Shown piece after piece: positions 27,553 through 36,314 of a stretch of DNA of 64,000 bases (position 1 is its first letter; the number at the start of each line of letters is the position of its first letter). A model generated the notes under the pieces. It saw nothing but the letters and a program-made list of their open reading frames with translations, was not told the DNA's origin and searched no databases. Position numbers and translations under genes: made by a program. Location of the stretch: the NCBI GenBank assembly GCA_019637915.1, contig JAHBUV010000001.1, positions 1,272,565 to 1,336,564 on the forward strand, read 5' to 3'. The stretch comes from Pseudobdellovibrionaceae bacterium (GTDB lineage: Bacteria; Bdellovibrionota; Bdellovibrionia; Bdellovibrionales; Bdellovibrionaceae).

Positions 27553-28323
27553 ATGCAGCATCACTACGGCCCGCAAGTCCACCTGCTCGACAACCCCTTC
27601 CTCTCCGGCGTGCTGGCGCGCCTGTGCGCGCCGGAATCCGTGCAGCCGGAGATCAACCGTCTGGTGGAGCTGCTGTACACGCAGCTGATCTCCGCCGCGG
27701 TCAACGAGCAGTTCGACACCGAGGACTTCCGTCAGCCGACGCGCATGACGGCGGCCCATCCGGAACTTTTGCTGCAAGGCCGGCGCCCCGACCGCCGGCA
27801 AAAAGCCATCGTCGTCAATCTGGCCCGCGCCGGCACCTGGCCCTCGCACCTGTGTTATGACTTCCTCCACCATGCCCTGCCGGCGGAAAACCTGCGCCAG
27901 GATCACATCATGGCGGCGCGCATGACGGACACCCACGAGCACGTCACCGGCACCAACTTCGGGGGCGTGAAAATCGGCGGCGGTGTGAAGGACTCCCATG
28001 TCATCATCCCCGACCCCATGGGGGCGACGGGCAACACCATCGTCTCCGCCATCGACCACTATAAGCGCCGCGTGGAGGGCCCCGCCCGGCGTTACATCGC
28101 CCTGCACCTGATCGTGACGCCGGAATACCTGAAAAGAGTGCTCGGCGCCCACCCGGATGCCGTGATCTATGCCTTGAGACTTGACCGGGGGCTGTCGCCG
28201 CGGCAGGTTTTAGAGACACCGCCGGGCCTGCATTGGGATCAGGAAAAGGGTCTCAATGAAAAGGATTACATCGTCCCCGGAGGCGGGGGATTCGGCGAAA
28301 TCATGAACAACTCTTTCGTGTGA
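27553..28323 (+). CDS. Uracil-phosphoribosyltransferase-like protein
   Basis: 256 residues. The PRPP loop VIIPDPMGATGNTIVSAID and the upstream VVNLARAGTWPS fit uracil phosphoribosyltransferase (Upp), and YIALHLIVTPEYLKRVLGAH matches the following strand-helix. The normal uracil-binding tail (PGLGDAGDR in classical Upp) is replaced by VPGGGGFGEIMNNSFV, and the protein is about 45 residues longer than Upp, so the accepted base may differ. The ATG at 27553 starts the homology. hpt follows after 7 nt, suggesting a purine/pyrimidine salvage operon. Confidence 0.8.
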   Translation: MQHHYGPQVHLLDNPFLSGVLARLCAPESVQPEINRLVELLYTQLISAAVNEQFDTEDFRQPTRMTAAHPELLLQGRRPDRRQKAIVVNLARAGTWPSHLCYDFLHHALPAENLRQDHIMAARMTDTHEHVTGTNFGGVKIGGGVKDSHVIIPDPMGATGNTIVSAIDHYKRRVEGPARRYIALHLIVTPEYLKRVLGAHPDAVIYALRLDRGLSPRQVLETPPGLHWDQEKGLNEKDYIVPGGGGFGEIMNNSFV

Positions 28324-28330
28324 GGCGGCC

Positions 28331-28858
28331 ATGACCCATTTGGATATCAAACCCTACATCAGCGAAGAAAAAATCCAAAAGAAGGTCGCCGAGATCGGCG
28401 CCACCCTGTCGAAGAAATTCAAGGGCGAACCCGTCGTCGCCATCTGCGTGCTGAAGGGCTCGTTCATGTTCTATTCGGACCTGATCCGCGAGATCAACGC
28501 CGACATCACCTGCGAGTTTTTCGGCGTGTCGAGCTACCATGGCTCTTCATCCTCCGGCGAAGTGAAGGTCACGCTGGATCTGGCCAATCCCGTCGAGGGC
28601 AAGCACGTCCTGCTGGTGGAGGACATCGTCGACACCGGCCTGACGATGAATTACCTGATGAACTCCATCCAATCCCGCAAACCGAAATCCCTGACCACCG
28701 TGGCCCTGCTGGAAAAACCGGAAGCCCTGAAGGTGCCCTGCAAGATCGATCATGTGGGATTTCAGATCTCGAATGAATTCGTCGTCGGTTACGGCCTGGA
28801 CTACCAGGGCTACTACCGCAACCTGCCCTACATCGGCCAGGTGCAGAACTTCCAGTGA
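28331..28858 (+). CDS. hpt: Hypoxanthine phosphoribosyltransferase
   Basis: 175 residues. VVAICVLKGSFMFYSDLIRE, the flexible-loop SSYHGSSSSGEVKVTLDL, the PRPP-binding VLLVEDIVDTGLTMNYLM and the base-stacking region HVGFQISNEFVVGYGLDYQG are all standard for HPRT. It salvages hypoxanthine and guanine to IMP and GMP. GAGG precedes the ATG. It ends 43 nt from the convergent histidine kinase stop. Confidence 0.95.
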   Translation: MTHLDIKPYISEEKIQKKVAEIGATLSKKFKGEPVVAICVLKGSFMFYSDLIREINADITCEFFGVSSYHGSSSSGEVKVTLDLANPVEGKHVLLVEDIVDTGLTMNYLMNSIQSRKPKSLTTVALLEKPEALKVPCKIDHVGFQISNEFVVGYGLDYQGYYRNLPYIGQVQNFQ

Positions 28859-28901
28859 AAGACATCGGATATCCGATATCGATATCCGTTCTGCGAACAG
28901 C

Positions 28902-30635
28902 TCATGCCGCCCACTGGCTGATCTTGGCGCTCAGGTCGTTCAGCAGCAGCGGCTTCGAGAGGTAGTCGTTCATGCCGATCTCCAGGCAGCGTTCCTTTTC
29001 GCCTTTGATGGCGCTGGCGGAGACGGCGATGATGGGGATCTCCTTGACGCTTGACCCTTCGCTTTCGCGGATGCGCGTGACGGTCTGATAGCCGTCCAGC
29101 ACGGGCATGTGGCAATCCATCAGGATCAGGTCGTAATGTTCGCCGGCGGCCAGTTTGTCCAGGGCGATCTGGCCGTTCTCCGCCATCTCGTACACGTGAC
29201 CCAGTTTTTCGAGCATGCCGGCCATGACCAGGCGGTTGATCTCGTTGTCTTCGGCGACCAGGATGCGCAGCTGGCGCGCCGTCTTGCTGGTCACCGACAA
29301 GTCCGTGGCGGATCCGTAGACGATGTCCTTCGCCGACGGCAGCGGCAGGCGGAACCAGAAGGTCGAACCGCGGCCGGGCTCGCTGTCCACGCCGATGCGG
29401 CCGCCCATCAGCTGCACGAGTTCCTTGCTGATGGACAGTCCCAGGCCCGTGCCGCCGAAAGCGTGCGTGGTCGCCAGGCTGCCTTGCGTGAAGGGGCTGA
29501 ACAGGCGCTTCACCACGTCGGAGGGGATGCCGGGCCCTTGGTCGCTGACTTCGAATTGCAATTCGCCCGACACGGTCTTCGACGCGCGCACGGTGATCAG
29601 GCCTTTTTCGGAGAACTTCACGGCGTTGCCGATCAGATTCACCAGCACCTGGCGGATACGGAAGGGGTCGCCGCGGAAAGCCATGTTCTCCGGCACCTGG
29701 TTGTTGAACTCGAGCCGCAGTTTTTTGGCGCCGGCGGCGTAAGCCATGCTCTCGCTGATTTCGCCCAAGAGGCGCGACAGCTGGAAATCCGCGGCGTCGA
29801 TCTCGAGGCGCCCCGATTCCACTTTCGACAGATCCAGGATGTCGTTGATCAAAGCCAGCAACGACGTCGCCGACTGGTGGATGATGCCGATGTTTTTCAA
29901 CTGCAAGGGCGTCATCGGCGTCCGCTGCAGCAGCTCCGCCATGCCGAGGATGCCGTTCATCGGCGTGCGGATCTCGTGGCTCATGCGGGCCAGAAACATC
30001 GACTTCGTTTTGGAGGCCTCGAGGGCCTTGCTCTGCGCGTCCTGCAAATGGTTCTCGCGGCGGCGGCGCAGACGCAGTTCGGTCATCATGAAAACGCCCG
30101 AACTCAGCAGCAGCACGAAGGCCACCATGGAACTCACCAGGACCAGCGAGATGGTGCGCGAAAACTCGTCGTCACGGGCGGCGGATCTTTGTTTCAGCAG
30201 CTCCATCTCGTAGGCGCGCATGGCCGCCAGATGGGCGTGGGCCGACAGGGAGGTCTCGCGGCTGTCCGGGGAACGCAGGAAGTGGTTTTCATCGCCCAAT
30301 GACAACAGCAATTGGTTCACGCGGCGGGCGGCGACGGATTGACTGGCCTCATTACCCACCAGGGCGGACAGGCGGTCCATGCGCTCCAGCAAACGGGCGC
30401 GCCCTTCGGAGGCGGGACGGCGGTCCTGCACGTGGGGCGGGCGGCGATGGACGTTCTCGGCCTCGAGCAGGGCCATCTGCACTTCGCGGACCTCCGTGAG
30501 GACCGCGCTGCTGTGGTGCTGCCAGTGCACGGCTTCGTTGTAACGAACGGTCGCGAAAGAGGTGATGAAACCGACGCCGATCAGGGTGGCGAGGCCGGCT
30601 CCGGCCAGAAGAATGTACCAACGTTCCCGCTTCAT
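28902..30635 (-). CDS. Membrane hybrid histidine kinase with receiver domain
   Basis: 577 residues. Two membrane segments (about 7-27 and 160-182) flank a helical periplasmic sensor of the CHASE3/four-helix type. Then come HisKA with the phospho-acceptor His (MSHEIRTPMNGILGMAEL), HATPase_c with NLIGNAVKFSEKG, SDQGPGIPSD and FGGTGLGLSISKELV, and a C-terminal receiver (RILVAEDNEINRLVMAGML) with phosphoacceptor Asp in YDLILMDCHMPVLDG. No HPt is fused, so a separate phosphotransfer partner or direct regulation is expected. No response regulator is adjacent. The ATG at 30635 gives a normal N-terminal anchor. Confidence 0.92.
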   Translation of the reverse strand: MKRERWYILLAGAGLATLIGVGFITSFATVRYNEAVHWQHHSSAVLTEVREVQMALLEAENVHRRPPHVQDRRPASEGRARLLERMDRLSALVGNEASQSVAARRVNQLLLSLGDENHFLRSPDSRETSLSAHAHLAAMRAYEMELLKQRSAARDDEFSRTISLVLVSSMVAFVLLLSSGVFMMTELRLRRRRENHLQDAQSKALEASKTKSMFLARMSHEIRTPMNGILGMAELLQRTPMTPLQLKNIGIIHQSATSLLALINDILDLSKVESGRLEIDAADFQLSRLLGEISESMAYAAGAKKLRLEFNNQVPENMAFRGDPFRIRQVLVNLIGNAVKFSEKGLITVRASKTVSGELQFEVSDQGPGIPSDVVKRLFSPFTQGSLATTHAFGGTGLGLSISKELVQLMGGRIGVDSEPGRGSTFWFRLPLPSAKDIVYGSATDLSVTSKTARQLRILVAEDNEINRLVMAGMLEKLGHVYEMAENGQIALDKLAAGEHYDLILMDCHMPVLDGYQTVTRIRESEGSSVKEIPIIAVSASAIKGEKERCLEIGMNDYLSKPLLLNDLSAKISQWAA

Positions 30636-30708
30636 GAGCCCACGTCCTTGTGTGGTGATTGTCATGAAACGGATCGGACCGATGTCGGGACGTGTGAAGT
30701 CGAGAAAT

Positions 30709-30743
30709 AAAAAAAGCGGCCGCGAAGAGGGGGATGCAGCCGC
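30709..30743 (-). terminator. Possible intrinsic terminator downstream of hydrolase gene
   Basis: Read on the minus strand, a short GC stem (GCGGC / GCCGC) with an 18-nt loop is followed by seven T. It lies about 145 nt after the stop of the alpha/beta hydrolase gene and before the kinase start. The stem is short, so this is tentative. Confidence 0.3.
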
Positions 30744-30887
30744 CGTCCTGGATTTCCGTCAGAGGGGGAGGGAATTGAAAACCCCGGACTTAAAACGTCG
30801 GGTTAGGACGAGAGAGGTTGTAACACATCCCCGGACGCCGCCGAAACTGTCAGGATTCTGACAGGGAAAAACTGCCCGTTCCCCGCC

Positions 30888-32015
30888 TCAGGGCGACGGA
30901 GCGCGGTCGCCGCGCCCCTGACGGAGGCTGCGGGCCCATTGCGTGAGCTCCGCCCTCACCGGCTCACCGACCGGTCCTTGCGTCATGTCCACCAAAGGCT
31001 GGCGGCGCGGCGGGCGCGGGATGGAAAAATCATGCCCCACATAAGGCCAGAGGCGGGTCCAGCAATTTTTTTTGCCGCGCTGGCGGCAGGCCTCGCGCAT
31101 TTTCAGCATTTCCGTCGCCGGCGTCTGCACATCCTGGTCGCCCCCCATGACGTAGAGGTCCTGGGGCAACAGCGCCGTGCGCGCGAACCAGGGTCCGCGG
31201 CGGAACACGCCGCCCGCGTACAAGGGCGACTCCTCCGCCTGCCTGAAAATTTCCAGGCGCGCGGGATCCTGGCGACGGGCCGTCTCGATCTCCTCGAAGC
31301 TGACCTTGTCGACGCCGTCCTGCCAGGTCCAAACGAATTCCGGCCAACGGGCCGCTTCCGCGCGCGAGATCATGCCGTCGCGATCGAGGTCGACGTCCGG
31401 CTTCAGGAAAAGCTCGATCTCGCGGCGATAGAGCTGCCAGTCCAGCAGGGTCGCCGGATCGTGGCCCGAGTAACCGATCAGCAGCAATCCCGTGAGCGCG
31501 CGCTGGCGGGCCGCCACATCGACGGCGATCTGCGCCCCTTCGCCCTGGCCGAGCAGGTAAATCGGCGAGTTCCGCCAGGCGGCCTGCTGGCGCACCCATT
31601 GAATGCTCTGCTCCACATTGGCGATCAAATCCGTCCAACGCAGGCGACGGTAAAGCGCCTCGTCATAAAACCACAGGCGCGGCTCGAAAGAGCGGAAGAA
31701 CTCGATGCCGGGTTTGCCCAGCTGCAAGGTGACCGCGCCGCCCTGATTGAGGGCCTCGGCCACCTGATTGAACAAAAAAGCCGGGCGGCGATCCAGCGTG
31801 AAGGGCGCGGCCATGGCGAGTTCGGGATTCTGCGGGCCGCCGCCGGGAACCAGGATCACCACGGGCGGGGAGATCGGCGCCGGAACGGGCACGGACACGA
31901 TCACGCGGCTGCGGTAGGAGCCGACGCTGATCTTGCTCGTCGAGGTCGATGACGCCGCCACGAGGGTCAGCGGTTGGAAAGCGAGGGCAAGCAAAACAAA
32001 AAAACATGTTTTCAT
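30888..32015 (-). CDS. Exported alpha/beta-hydrolase-like protein, nucleophile missing, with EF-hand loop
   Basis: 375 residues with a signal peptide (FFVLLALAFQPLTLVAA). The fold is alpha/beta hydrolase (VVILVPGGGPQNPE oxyanion region, LLGQGEGAQIAVDVA at the nucleophile elbow, GGDQDVQTP for the Asp, YVGHDFS for the His). At the elbow the usual G-x-S-x-G Ser is Gly158 (codon GGC at 31542-31544), so classical catalysis is not expected. Residues 209-220 (DLDRDGMISRAE) form a perfect EF-hand calcium loop in the cap region. Probably a periplasmic pseudoenzyme or an enzyme using other residues. Confidence 0.75.
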   Translation of the reverse strand: MKTCFFVLLALAFQPLTLVAASSTSTSKISVGSYRSRVIVSVPVPAPISPPVVILVPGGGPQNPELAMAAPFTLDRRPAFLFNQVAEALNQGGAVTLQLGKPGIEFFRSFEPRLWFYDEALYRRLRWTDLIANVEQSIQWVRQQAAWRNSPIYLLGQGEGAQIAVDVAARQRALTGLLLIGYSGHDPATLLDWQLYRREIELFLKPDVDLDRDGMISRAEAARWPEFVWTWQDGVDKVSFEEIETARRQDPARLEIFRQAEESPLYAGGVFRRGPWFARTALLPQDLYVMGGDQDVQTPATEMLKMREACRQRGKKNCWTRLWPYVGHDFSIPRPPRRQPLVDMTQGPVGEPVRAELTQWARSLRQGRGDRAPSP

Positions 32016-32190
32016 GTCTTCGGGCTAACCCCGCCCCGGAAGAGGGTCAATGGAGGATTTCGATAAAAACACGGCTTCCCTTCGCGACCCCCGGCGGCGC
32101 GCCCCGGCCTCCCCTTTATTTCGCCCCCATGACCCCCGGCGCTGGGCGTTTTCGCTGGGTCCGCGTCACAAAAAAGCTTAGTCTGGGCCC

Positions 32191-32985
32191 ATGAAACAAT
32201 ATCACGATCTTCTCCGTCACGTTCTGGATCAAGGCACGTTCAAGGATGACCGCACCGGCACCGGCACCTCCAGCGTCTTCGGTTATCAGATGCGCTTCGA
32301 TCTCAGCGAAGGTTTTCCCCTTTTGACCACCAAGAAACTGCACCTGCGCTCCATCATCCACGAGCTGCTGTGGTTCCTGAGAGGCGACACCAACGTCGGT
32401 TACCTGCGCGACAACAAAGTCAGCATCTGGGACGAATGGGCCGATGAGAACGGCGACCTGGGCCCGGTGTACGGCAAGCAATGGCGCTCGTGGGAAACGG
32501 CCGACGGCCGCAAGATCGACCAGATCGCGCGGGTCATCCGGCAGATCAAGGACAATCCGGATTCACGCCGCCTTCTCGTCGTGGCCTTCAATCCCGGCGA
32601 CGTCGACAAAATGGCGCTGCCGCCCTGCCACGCTTTCTTCCAGTTCTACGTGGCGAACGGGCGCCTGTCCTGCCAGCTCTACCAGCGCTCCGCGGACATT
32701 TTCCTGGGCGTGCCCTTCAACATCGCCAGCTACGCCCTGCTCACCCACATGGTGGCGCAGGTCTGCGGCCTCGCGCCGGGCGACTTCATCCACACCCTGG
32801 GCGACGCGCACCTGTACTCGAACCATGTCGAACAAGCCCGCCTGCAATTGTCGCGCGAACCGAAAAAACTGCCCACCCTGAGCCTGAACCCGGCGGTGAA
32901 AGACATCTTCGGTTTCCGTTTCGAGGACGTGCAGATCCTCGGCTACGAACCCCATCCGCCCATCAAAGCCGAGGTCGCCGTATGA
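32191..32985 (+). CDS. thyA: Thymidylate synthase
   Basis: 264 residues, the standard ThyA length. [20 protein letters not shown] near the N-terminus, [15 protein letters not shown], the catalytic Cys in [33 protein letters not shown] and the folate-site [12 protein letters not shown] are present. It makes dTMP from dUMP with methylene-tetrahydrofolate. The stop overlaps the folA start by 4 nt (ATGA), so the pair that makes and recycles dihydrofolate is coupled. Confidence 0.98.
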   Translation: MKQYHDLLRHVLDQGTFKDDRTGTGTSSVFGYQMRFDLSEGFPLLTTKKLHLRSIIHELLWFLRGDTNVGYLRDNKVSIWDEWADENGDLGPVYGKQWRSWETADGRKIDQIARVIRQIKDNPDSRRLLVVAFNPGDVDKMALPPCHAFFQFYVANGRLSCQLYQRSADIFLGVPFNIASYALLTHMVAQVCGLAPGDFIHTLGDAHLYSNHVEQARLQLSREPKKLPTLSLNPAVKDIFGFRFEDVQILGYEPHPPIKAEVAV

Positions 32986-33488
32986 TCCTCGCGCAAATCG
33001 CCGCCATGGCGAAAAACCGCGTGATCGGCAAGGACAACGACCTGCCCTGGCGTTTGCCCGAGGACTTGAAGTTCTTCAAAAAAATGACCAGCGGGAAGAT
33101 CCTGATCATGGGCCGCAAAACCTTCATGAGCCTGCCGGGCCATCTGCCCAACCGCCACCATGTCGTCATCACCCGCAGCCCCGTGGTCAGCGAAGAGGAG
33201 GACGTCACCTTCGCCGGCTCCGTGGACGAGGCCCTCGAAATCGCCCGGCGCCTGTCGCCAGATTATCCCGGCGAGGTCTTCATCGCCGGTGGCGGCGAGA
33301 TCTTCAAAGAGACGCTGCCGATCGCGGACAAGATCTACCTCACGGTCATCGACGAGGACTTCGACGGCGACGCGTTTTTCCCGGAATTCCCGGAAAAAGA
33401 CTTCGAACTTGTCGAACAAAACGACCGTCCGGGCCCCCCGCCCTTCTCTTTCCGGACCTACGTCCGGCGCGCCGAAGCCGGTCGTTAA
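32982..33488 (+). CDS. folA: Dihydrofolate reductase
   Basis: 168 residues. [20 protein letters not shown] and [16 protein letters not shown] carry the Met20-loop and catalytic acidic residue region; [19 protein letters not shown] and [19 protein letters not shown] bind NADPH. It regenerates tetrahydrofolate after ThyA. Start chosen at the ATG overlapping the thyA stop. Confidence 0.97.
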   Translation: MILAQIAAMAKNRVIGKDNDLPWRLPEDLKFFKKMTSGKILIMGRKTFMSLPGHLPNRHHVVITRSPVVSEEEDVTFAGSVDEALEIARRLSPDYPGEVFIAGGGEIFKETLPIADKIYLTVIDEDFDGDAFFPEFPEKDFELVEQNDRPGPPPFSFRTYVRRAEAGR

Positions 33489-33493
33489 CCCCG

Positions 33494-33517
33494 CCGTTCT
33501 TTCCTCCGAAAGAACGG
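33494..33517 (+). promoter_or_regulatory. Leader hairpin 2 nt before PilZ start codon
   Basis: A 9-bp perfect stem (CCGTTCTTT / AAAGAACGG) with a 6-nt loop ends two bases before the ATG of the PilZ gene and covers the place where a ribosome-binding site should be. No T-run follows, so it is not a terminator. A role in limiting translation is inference. Confidence 0.45.
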
Positions 33518-33519
33518 TC

Positions 33520-33822
33520 ATGAGCGCGCATCGCTATCAAACAGCCGAATTGGTCCACATCGAAATCTACGGTCGCATGGGCCGCGCCCTGGCGCGCATG
33601 AAGAACCTCTCTTCGACGGGCGCCTTCCTCGAGCTCTCGAACGGCGAGTACGTGCCGCGCAAGGGCGATCTGATGAAAGCCACCGTGCACCTTCACTCCC
33701 TCGGCCGCAGCCGCGCCGTGGACGCCGAAGTGATCTGGAGCAACGGCCTGGGTTTCGGGGTGAGTTTCCTGAAAAAGACGGAGCTCCTCGAAAGAATGTT
33801 CCAGAAACCCGCCTCGACCTAA
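33520..33822 (+). CDS. Small PilZ-like protein
   Basis: 100 residues, single domain. MKNLSSTGAFLELSNGEYVP contains the D/N-x-S-x-x-G type motif (NLSSTG) of PilZ domains, followed by KGDLMKATVHLHSLGRSRAV and WSNGLGFGVSFL. The upstream RxxxR of c-di-GMP binders is not evident, so ligand binding is uncertain. It lies 31 nt after folA; a hairpin occupies the leader and no clear ribosome site is visible. Confidence 0.75.
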   Translation: MSAHRYQTAELVHIEIYGRMGRALARMKNLSSTGAFLELSNGEYVPRKGDLMKATVHLHSLGRSRAVDAEVIWSNGLGFGVSFLKKTELLERMFQKPAST

Positions 33823-33903
33823 GTCCGGGTCGCGGCATTCATGAAAAATACGGTGGACTCCCCGCGCCGAGCGACTAGCCTTTTTTGCTAGGGAGGGGAA
33901 CCC

Positions 33904-35121
33904 ATGAGAAAATTTATTTTGATCACCGCGATGGCGGTTTTGGCCTTCTTGCCCTTGCGGCAGGCCGAGTCCGTCGACAGCACACAGTACTGGATGAAGA
34001 TCAGCGCCGCCGACAAGTTCCAGCGCAGCCTGGTCGCCGACACCGGCGTCGCCATCGAGGCCATCGCCGACGATTACGTCACGGCCGTGGGGAATCTCGA
34101 GGAGCTGAAGCACCTCCGCGAGCGCGGCCTGAAGGTGGACGTGAGCTTCCCGCTGACGGCGAAGATGAACTTCCCGCCGCAGGACCAGGAGTTCCACGAC
34201 TACGGGGAGCTGACGGCGGAGCTGCGCTCCCTCGAAAGCCGCTACCCGAATCTGGTGAAGGTGTTCTCCATCGGCAAGACCGTCGAGAACCGCGACATCT
34301 GGGCGATGCGCATCAGCGGCGACCTGGCTCACGCCGATCAACTGCCCGGCATCATCTTCATGGCCGGACACCACGCGCGCGAGCACCTCTCCGTGGAGAC
34401 GCCCTTGCGCATCTGGATGAACCTGCTCGAGCGCTACGCCAACGGCGACGAACGCGTGCGCCGCCTGATCGACGGCCGCGACATCCATTTCATTCCCGCC
34501 GTCAACCCGGACGGCCTCGAGTACGACATCGAGGGCGGGCGTTACCACATGTGGCGCAAGAACCGCCGCCTCAACGCCGACGGCACTTACGGCATCGACC
34601 TCAACCGCAACTACGGTTACAAGTGGGGCACCGGCGGCGCCTCGGCGAGTCCCGGCTCGGAAACTTTCCGCGGCCCGACGCCGTTCAGCGAACCGGAAAC
34701 GCAAGCCGTGAAGAACCACATCGAAGCCCACCAGAACATCACGGTGCTTTTGTCCTTCCACACCTTTTCGAAGCTGATCCTCTATCCCTGGGGCTGGAGT
34801 TACGACGGCGTCGAGAACGCCCGCGACAAGGCGGTGCACGAGACCATGGCCAAAAAGATGGCCGAGTGGAACGGCTACACCCCGCAACAGAGTTCGGAGC
34901 TCTACGTTTCGAGCGGCGACACCAACGACTGGTCGTACGGGGAATACAAGATGATCTCGTTCACTTTCGAGCTGGATCCCGCCAGCATGTGGAACGGCGG
35001 ATTCTATCCCGGCGCCGGCGTCATCCCGGAGGTCGTGAACAAGAACACGGAGCCTGTTTTGTATCTGCTGGAGTACGCCGACAACCCTTACCGCGTGCTC
35101 GAGGCGGATCCCGTTTTTTAA
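33904..35121 (+). CDS. Secreted M14 zinc carboxypeptidase
   Basis: 405 residues with an N-terminal signal (MRKFILITAMAVLAFLPL). A propeptide-like region to about 95 precedes the peptidase M14 domain, which has the zinc-binding H157-A-R-E160 (MAGHHAREHLSVET), FIPAVNPDGLEYD, IDLNRNYGYKW, the third zinc ligand His in LLSFHTFSKLI, and the catalytic Glu in FTFELDPAS. It removes C-terminal residues from peptides outside the cytoplasm. Such carboxypeptidases are numerous in predatory bacteria. A GGGAGGGG site precedes the ATG. Confidence 0.93.
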   Translation: MRKFILITAMAVLAFLPLRQAESVDSTQYWMKISAADKFQRSLVADTGVAIEAIADDYVTAVGNLEELKHLRERGLKVDVSFPLTAKMNFPPQDQEFHDYGELTAELRSLESRYPNLVKVFSIGKTVENRDIWAMRISGDLAHADQLPGIIFMAGHHAREHLSVETPLRIWMNLLERYANGDERVRRLIDGRDIHFIPAVNPDGLEYDIEGGRYHMWRKNRRLNADGTYGIDLNRNYGYKWGTGGASASPGSETFRGPTPFSEPETQAVKNHIEAHQNITVLLSFHTFSKLILYPWGWSYDGVENARDKAVHETMAKKMAEWNGYTPQQSSELYVSSGDTNDWSYGEYKMISFTFELDPASMWNGGFYPGAGVIPEVVNKNTEPVLYLLEYADNPYRVLEADPVF

Positions 35122-35630
35122 AGGGAGGGGCCGAGACGGATGCGCAAGCTGTGCGCGCTCGTCCCCTCGGCCTGCAGACTGAAGCGTTCGTTCAGCCGTC
35201 TCTGGCAATCGTCCAGGATTCGCCGGGCTTCGGCGAAAGACTCCGAATTCAAATACAGAATGAGAAAAGCGTTCATTTCCTGAAGCGGCTCCCCGACGGG
35301 GCCGCTGCTGATTTCCGCCAGGGCGTGGCGCGCTTTCTCGCGGGCGGAAGCGCTGCGCGCGTGGGCCACCTCCACCATCAGCACGAAGCGCCGTGATTCC
35401 TCCGGCGGCAGGGCGATGCGCTCCGCGATCCGCAGCGCCGCCCGGCCCGACATGCCCCTCAGGCCGCGCATGATTTCCGACATCTTCGACGCCGACAAAC
35501 CGAGGTCCCGGGCGTAAGCCCGCAAGGAATAGCGCGGGTTTTTTTTCACCCTGCGCTGAAACTCGATTTCAAGGATTTGCCGGTAAGTGATGCCCATCTC
35601 TTTGCAATCTAACAAAGTGCGCGGCCGCAT
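35118..35630 (-). CDS. TIGR02147-like regulator, short form
   Basis: About 170 residues. The start YRQILEIEFQRRVKKNPRYS and RDLGLSASKMSEIMRGLRGM are the N-terminal helix-turn-helix-like region of the TIGR02147 family, and the C-terminal EMNAFLILYLNSESFAEARR matches the family's last domain (DUF4423). The middle is shorter than in the 270-residue paralogue at 62660, so part of the domain appears deleted. A later ATG at 35597 is possible. It converges on the carboxypeptidase gene with a 4-nt overlap. Probably a DNA-binding regulator of unknown targets. Confidence 0.68.
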   Translation of the reverse strand: MRPRTLLDCKEMGITYRQILEIEFQRRVKKNPRYSLRAYARDLGLSASKMSEIMRGLRGMSGRAALRIAERIALPPEESRRFVLMVEVAHARSASAREKARHALAEISSGPVGEPLQEMNAFLILYLNSESFAEARRILDDCQRRLNERFSLQAEGTSAHSLRIRLGPSL

Positions 35631-35831
35631 CTCAAACTTGTGGAGACGGAACTGTTCCTCTTCGCTCCCCTGTGTTCCCTCGGTCGCGCCGCCGGCTCTT
35701 TGAGGGCGCCCCGCCCCGCTTTTGTTCCCTCTGTCGCAAAGATCAACACCGCCGTCGCCTTGAAATCCAACCATTGCCGTCCCGGGCGCGGCCCGGCGCT
35801 TGCAATCCCGTCGAACGCGAACGAGGTGAAC

Positions 35832-36281
35832 GTGAAAGGGACGTTGTTGATGCTGGCGTTTCTGTTGAGCGCGCCGGCCCACGCATCAATCGAATTTTGT
35901 TTAAATCGGGCGGGGCTGGCGGCGGACCCCCTGCAACGCGATCAGGCCCGCATGGCATGCCTGCGCCACCACCGCGCGCGCCTGTCCTTCGGCAGCTGCT
36001 TGAAGATCGTCAAGGGTCTTGAGTATTCTATCCATTCCGAGGAAATGAGATCCTATTGTCTTTTTCAGAAGAATGCTCTGAAGCCCTCCCAGTGCGCGCG
36101 CGCCGCCCGTTCCATGGAGTATGGCTCCAACAGAGATGCTTTACTTTGGAGTTGTCTGAAGCGTCTCAATCTCACGATCGAACGTCAGGAATGCCTGCAA
36201 CTGGGCGATTTGATGACCTTCTCATTCAACAAAAATCGCGCCTCCTCGTATTGTCTTGAGGAAATCAGGTCAGTCCGTTAA
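35832..36281 (+). CDS. Secreted cysteine-repeat protein (four C-x19-C units)
   Basis: 149 residues starting at GTG 35832, preceded by GAGGTG; this start gives a compact signal peptide (GTLLMLAFLLSAPAHA). The mature protein has eight Cys at 23, 43, 56, 76, 88, 108, 121 and 141. Each pair is separated by exactly 19 residues and each pair is 11-12 residues from the next, so it is built of four tandem 32-33-residue units, each opening with a Cys and closing with C-L or C-x. No known family is recognised. Disulphide-pinned helical hairpins in the periplasm or outside are likely. Confidence 0.72.
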   Translation: MKGTLLMLAFLLSAPAHASIEFCLNRAGLAADPLQRDQARMACLRHHRARLSFGSCLKIVKGLEYSIHSEEMRSYCLFQKNALKPSQCARAARSMEYGSNRDALLWSCLKRLNLTIERQECLQLGDLMTFSFNKNRASSYCLEEIRSVR

Positions 36282-36314
36282 CATATATTAAGTATTTATA
36301 ATTGCTTCATATTT

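Noticed and set aside
33346-35208. Minus-strand open frame of 620 codons
   Set aside because: Antisense to the PilZ gene and the M14 carypeptidase region, which has a signal peptide, ribosome site and zinc motifs; His/Val/Asp-rich composition is that of a shadow frame.
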